NCBI RefSeq assembly: GCF_040939455.1
Contig: NC_134109.1
Coordinates: 33,311,501-33,375,500, forward strand
Length of the DNA stretch: 64,000 bases
DNA from: Microcebus murinus
Taxonomy: Eukaryota; Chordata; Mammalia; Primates; Cheirogaleidae
Direction of reading: 5' to 3'
Below the pieces are notes generated by a model, which was given only the letters and a program-made list of their open reading frames with translations, made no database searches and was not told the origin of the DNA. Positions within the stretch are counted from its first letter, which is position 1. Each line of letters starts with the position of its first letter. The position numbers and the translations under genes are program-made. This document shows positions 59,602 to 64,000 of the stretch, one piece after another.

Positions 59602-59934
59602 TGGCCAGGCTCGGTGGCTCATGCCTATAATCCTAGCACCCTGGGAGGCTGAGGCGGGTGGATCATTTGAGCTCAGGAGTTCAAGACCACCCTGAGCAAG
59701 AGCAAGATCCTATCTCTACTAAAAAAAATAGAAAGAAATTAGCTGGACAACTAAAAATATGTAGTAAAAATTAGCTAGGCATGGTAGTGCACGCCTGTAG
59801 TCCCAGCTACTTGGGACGCTGAGGCAGAAGCACTGCTTAAACCCAGGAGTTTGAGGTTGCTATGAACTAGGCTGATGCTATGGCACTCTAGCCCAGGCAA
59901 CAGAGTGAGACTCTGTCTCAACAACAACAAAAAA
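59602..59934 (+). repeat. Lemur-type Alu
   Basis: GGCCAGGCTCGGTGGCTC to CAACAACAACAAAAAAA; variant linker GAAATTAGCTGGACAACTA. Confidence 0.92.
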
Positions 59935-59942
59935 AGACAATA

Positions 59943-60273
59943 GGCCGGACACGGTGGCTCAAGCCTGTAATCCTAGCACTCTGGGAGGCCAAGGTGGGCG
60001 GATCGCTCAAGGTCAGGAGTTCGAAACCATGATGAACAAGAGCGAGACCCTGTCTCTACTAAAAATAGAAAGAAATTAATTGGCCAACTAAAATATATAT
60101 AGAAAAAGTTAGCCGGGCATGGTGGCACATGCCTGTAATCCCAGCTACTCGGGAGGCTGAGGCAGTAGGATCACCTGAGCCAAGGAGTCTGAGGTTGCTG
60201 TGAGCTAGGCTGACGCCACAGCACTCTAGCCCGGGCAACACAGTGAGACTCTGTCTCAAAAAAAAAAAAAAAA
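59943..60273 (+). repeat. Lemur-type Alu
   Basis: GGCCGGACACGGTGGCTC to poly-A, with AAAGACAATA on both sides. Inserted directly after the tail of the previous Alu. Confidence 0.93.
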
Positions 60274-60434
60274 AGACAATAATTTTCAACTCTTTTTAGC
60301 AGTGAACCTTTTGTTCAATTAAAATCATATGTTTATTCTCAAATATATAAAATCCGTATGCCAAATGTTTAGAGGCTTAAAAAAAAAATAAAAAATAAAA
60401 TAAAATCCGTGAGTGTGGAGCTGTGATAAGAAAC

Positions 60435-62070
<1,636 letters not shown>

Positions 62071-62130
62071 TGATTTTCTTTTTCTTGTCTACCTTTTCAT
62101 TAGGGTAAGCCCTTTAATAGTCCTGATTTT

Positions 62131-62185
62131 TTTTTCCTCTTTTTAATTTTTTTTATTTTTATTTCGGCATATTATGGGGGTACAG
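62131..62185 (-). repeat. Very short L1 3' end insertion
   Basis: About 55 bp: a T-rich start, then TATTATGGGGGTACAG, the reversed L1 tail. Flanked by perfect 12-bp repeats AGTCCTGATTTT (62119-62130 and 62186-62197), so it is a real, severely truncated retrotransposition event. Confidence 0.75.
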
Positions 62186-62375
62186 AGTCCTGATTTTATG
62201 CAGAATTCTCAGTTCCAGCTTCCAACAAACAAGACCTCATCTCTGTTTCCACAGATGTTAAAATTCAAACCTCAAACCTTAAGTTACTGTAGGGATCCCT
62301 TGGCCCCAGCTGCCAGAGTTGAGAACCACTCCATTTTCCCCTTACTTTGTTCAGCTCAGGTCTGCATAGGATAAC

Positions 62376-62466
62376 TTAACCCTCATAGTGCGGCCAAACG
62401 AAATATCGGCTTTTACATCTAGGGCACAAAAGCCGATATTTCGGCCCGCCGCACTATGAGGGTTAA
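62376..62466. mobile_element. piggyBac-like MITE with TTAA duplication
   Basis: An 83-bp near-palindrome (62380-62462) between TTAA copies at 62376-62379 and 62463-62466. The ends are CCCTCATAGTGCGGC and its inverse GCCGCACTATGAGGG; an inner inverted block is CGAAATATCGGCTTTT. TTAA target and CCC...GGG ends are the piggyBac hallmarks. No coding capacity. The two arms would fold into a strong hairpin. Confidence 0.85.
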
Positions 62467-62721
62467 ATATTTAATCTAGTATTTCTAAGTGTTTCTTTTT
62501 TTTTATTTTTATCTTTCTTTTTTACTACGTTTGTCAACATGGACTGAAATTTCTAGGTGTTCAGGGTTTGTTTTGGTTTTTTTTAGGTTATTCTGTTGTC
62601 CCTATTACTAGAAACAGAAGTCTCTTCCCTCTGAGTCAGACCTCTCTCTCTGACTCCTTCCCTCCCTATCCTTTCCTTCTCTCACACTCCTCTCTCAATG
62701 CCATAGCCTGAGGCCAGGACC

Positions 62722-62886
62722 TCAAACTTTATAGTGTAAAAACCATTTTCTGGGAGCTTGTTAAACACAGCACATTATTAACAACACCCCAAGAAGACTG
62801 GGGTGGGGCCTGGGAATATACACACTTAACAAGCTCTCCAGGGGGTTCTGGCAAAATGGTTCTGACCACTCTTTGAGAACCACTGT
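62722..62886 (+). repeat. MER5A hAT element
   Basis: GGGGTGGGGCCTGGGAATAT, TAACAAGCTCTCCAGG and the end CTTTGAGAACCACTG are classic MER5A. Confidence 0.85.
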
Positions 62887-63086
62887 CTAAGGCCTGCACC
62901 CTGTCCCGATGTGGCTGAATTCTTCCTTTTCTATTGGCAGTACCTAGCAGGAATCACAATGCCAACAGACCTAAGGTTGGAGAGTTCTAGTCCAGGCTTG
63001 TCCAAGACCACTCCCTATAGCCATGGTGATACCATTGACTTGTTTTTCAGGACCTCAGGTTGTAGAGCTATCAAAAAAAAAAAAAG

Positions 63087-63416
63087 TCGGCAGGGTGCGG
63101 TGGCTCATGCCTATAATCCTAGCACTCTGGGAAGCCAAGGCAGAAGAATCACTCAAGGTCAGGAGTTCGAGACCAGCCTGAGCAAGAGCAAGACCCCATC
63201 TCTGCTATAAGTAGAAAGAAATTAGCCAAACAACTAAAAATAGAAAAAAAATTAGCCAGGCATGGTGGCACATGCCTGTAGTCCCAGCTACTCTGAGAGG
63301 CTGAGGCAGGAGGATCGCTTAAACCCAGGAGTTTGAGGTTGCTGTGAGCAAGGCTGACACCACTATACCCCGGGAACAGAAGTGACACTCTGTCTCAAAA
63401 AAAAAAAAAAAAAAAA
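63087..63416 (+). repeat. Lemur-type Alu
   Basis: CGGCAGGGTGCGGTGGCTC to a 20-A tail; AAAAAAGTC on both sides. Confidence 0.92.
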
Positions 63417-63587
63417 AGTCATTTATTCAGGTTTTACTAATCAAGATTTGATATTACTTAGAGAGGGGTGAGCTGAATTTTACCTTTGAACTATAAAAGA
63501 AGCATTTGCTAAACAGATGGAGACTATGAACAAAACTGTGGAGAATGGTTAATTCACTTAAGATATGTCTATAAATATATATATATT

Positions 63588-63870
63588 TTTTTTATTTTTT
63601 GAGACAGAATCTTGCTCTGTTGTCTGAGCTACAGTGCTGTGGCATCAGCCTAGCTCACAGCAACCTCAAATTCCCAGGCTCAAATGATCCTCCCGCCTCA
63701 GCCTCCCAAGTAGCTGGGACTACAGGTACTCGTCACCACACCCAGATAATTTTTCTATTTTTAATAGAGACAGGGTCTCACTCTTTTCAAGCTGATCTCG
63801 AACTCCTGAGCTCAATCAATCCTCCCGCCTCAGCCTCCCAGAGTGCTAGGATTATAGCATTGCGCCCGAC
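63588..63870 (-). repeat. Alu SINE
   Basis: Antisense Alu, from TTTTTTGAGACAGAATC to GCATTGCGCCCGACC. Confidence 0.9.
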
Positions 63871-64000
63871 CAAGATATGTATATAAATATATTTTAAGTG
63901 CAGATCTCCACTCTTTAGATGGGTTATGCTCAAAAATGTCTCTGAAAGTCAGTTGTTTAGAATATATCTTCCCATAGAAACCTTTTGGAAAGTGGTCAGT

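Larger units (their letters stand above)
59437..60434 (+). repeat. Segment related to 54819-55150 (copy B), split by two Alus
   Basis: The left part is 59437-59600 and the right part about 60276-60434. The two lemur Alus between them account for the gap. Same orientation as copy A. Confidence 0.8.

Overview
This is a gene-bearing piece of primate nuclear DNA, most likely from a lemur and plausibly a mouse lemur or close relative. Three genes with vertebrate exon-intron structure are recognisable: ARG2 (first exon only, minus strand), PIGH (complete, plus strand) and PLEKHH1 (all but the first 42 codons, minus strand). This is the gene order of human 14q24.1, read in the opposite direction. 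The lemur assignment rests on about 34 Alu copies. Many have the strepsirrhine-type middle segment (a TTAATTGGCCAACTA linker followed by a short AT run) and the ending GCTGTGAGCTAGGCTGACGC. It also rests on a TTAA-flanked palindromic element that looks like a piggyBac miniature transposon, a class with known recent activity in mouse lemurs. The species call is inference.

Layout. 1-5564 is ARG2 intron 1, mostly unique sequence and old Alus. 5050-6030 is a CpG island holding ARG2 exon 1 and its promoter. 5990-11560 is the head-to-head spacer between ARG2 and PIGH, full of Alus, an antisense L1 tail, MER2, MER5-like and L2 fragments. 11570-17690 is PIGH: a CpG-island promoter with ETS and NRF1-like sites, then four coding exons (60+70+28+30 = 188 codons) and a short 3' UTR. 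PLEKHH1 converges from the other side. Its stop codon is at 19703-19701, its best poly(A) signal is at 17727-17722, and 27 coding exons run up to 49502. 49503-64000 is a long 5' intron of PLEKHH1 dominated by Alu, L1, MER5, a TA-flanked DNA transposon and microsatellites. The first coding exon lies beyond the right edge.

Function. ARG2 is the mitochondrial arginase. PIGH is a subunit of the GPI-GlcNAc transferase that starts GPI-anchor synthesis at the ER. PLEKHH1 is a coiled-coil, PH-PH-MyTH4-FERM scaffold. They share no pathway; the cluster is an ordinary conserved neighbourhood. All 27 PLEKHH1 exons and all four PIGH exons join in frame without a stop. The PLEKHH1 exons sum to 1322 codons plus stop, which with 42 missing codons gives the 1364 residues I recall for the human protein.

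The most notable non-genic items are: an 83-bp TTAA-flanked near-palindrome (62380-62462); a 104-bp partial copy of a PLEKHH1 MyTH4 exon lying in an upstream intron (30289-30392); a pair of related segments about 4.6 kb apart, one split by two Alus (54819-55150 and 59437-60434); and PIGH and PLEKHH1 poly(A) signals only about 60 bp apart on opposite strands. No bacterial-type system, CRISPR array or new multigene system is present.
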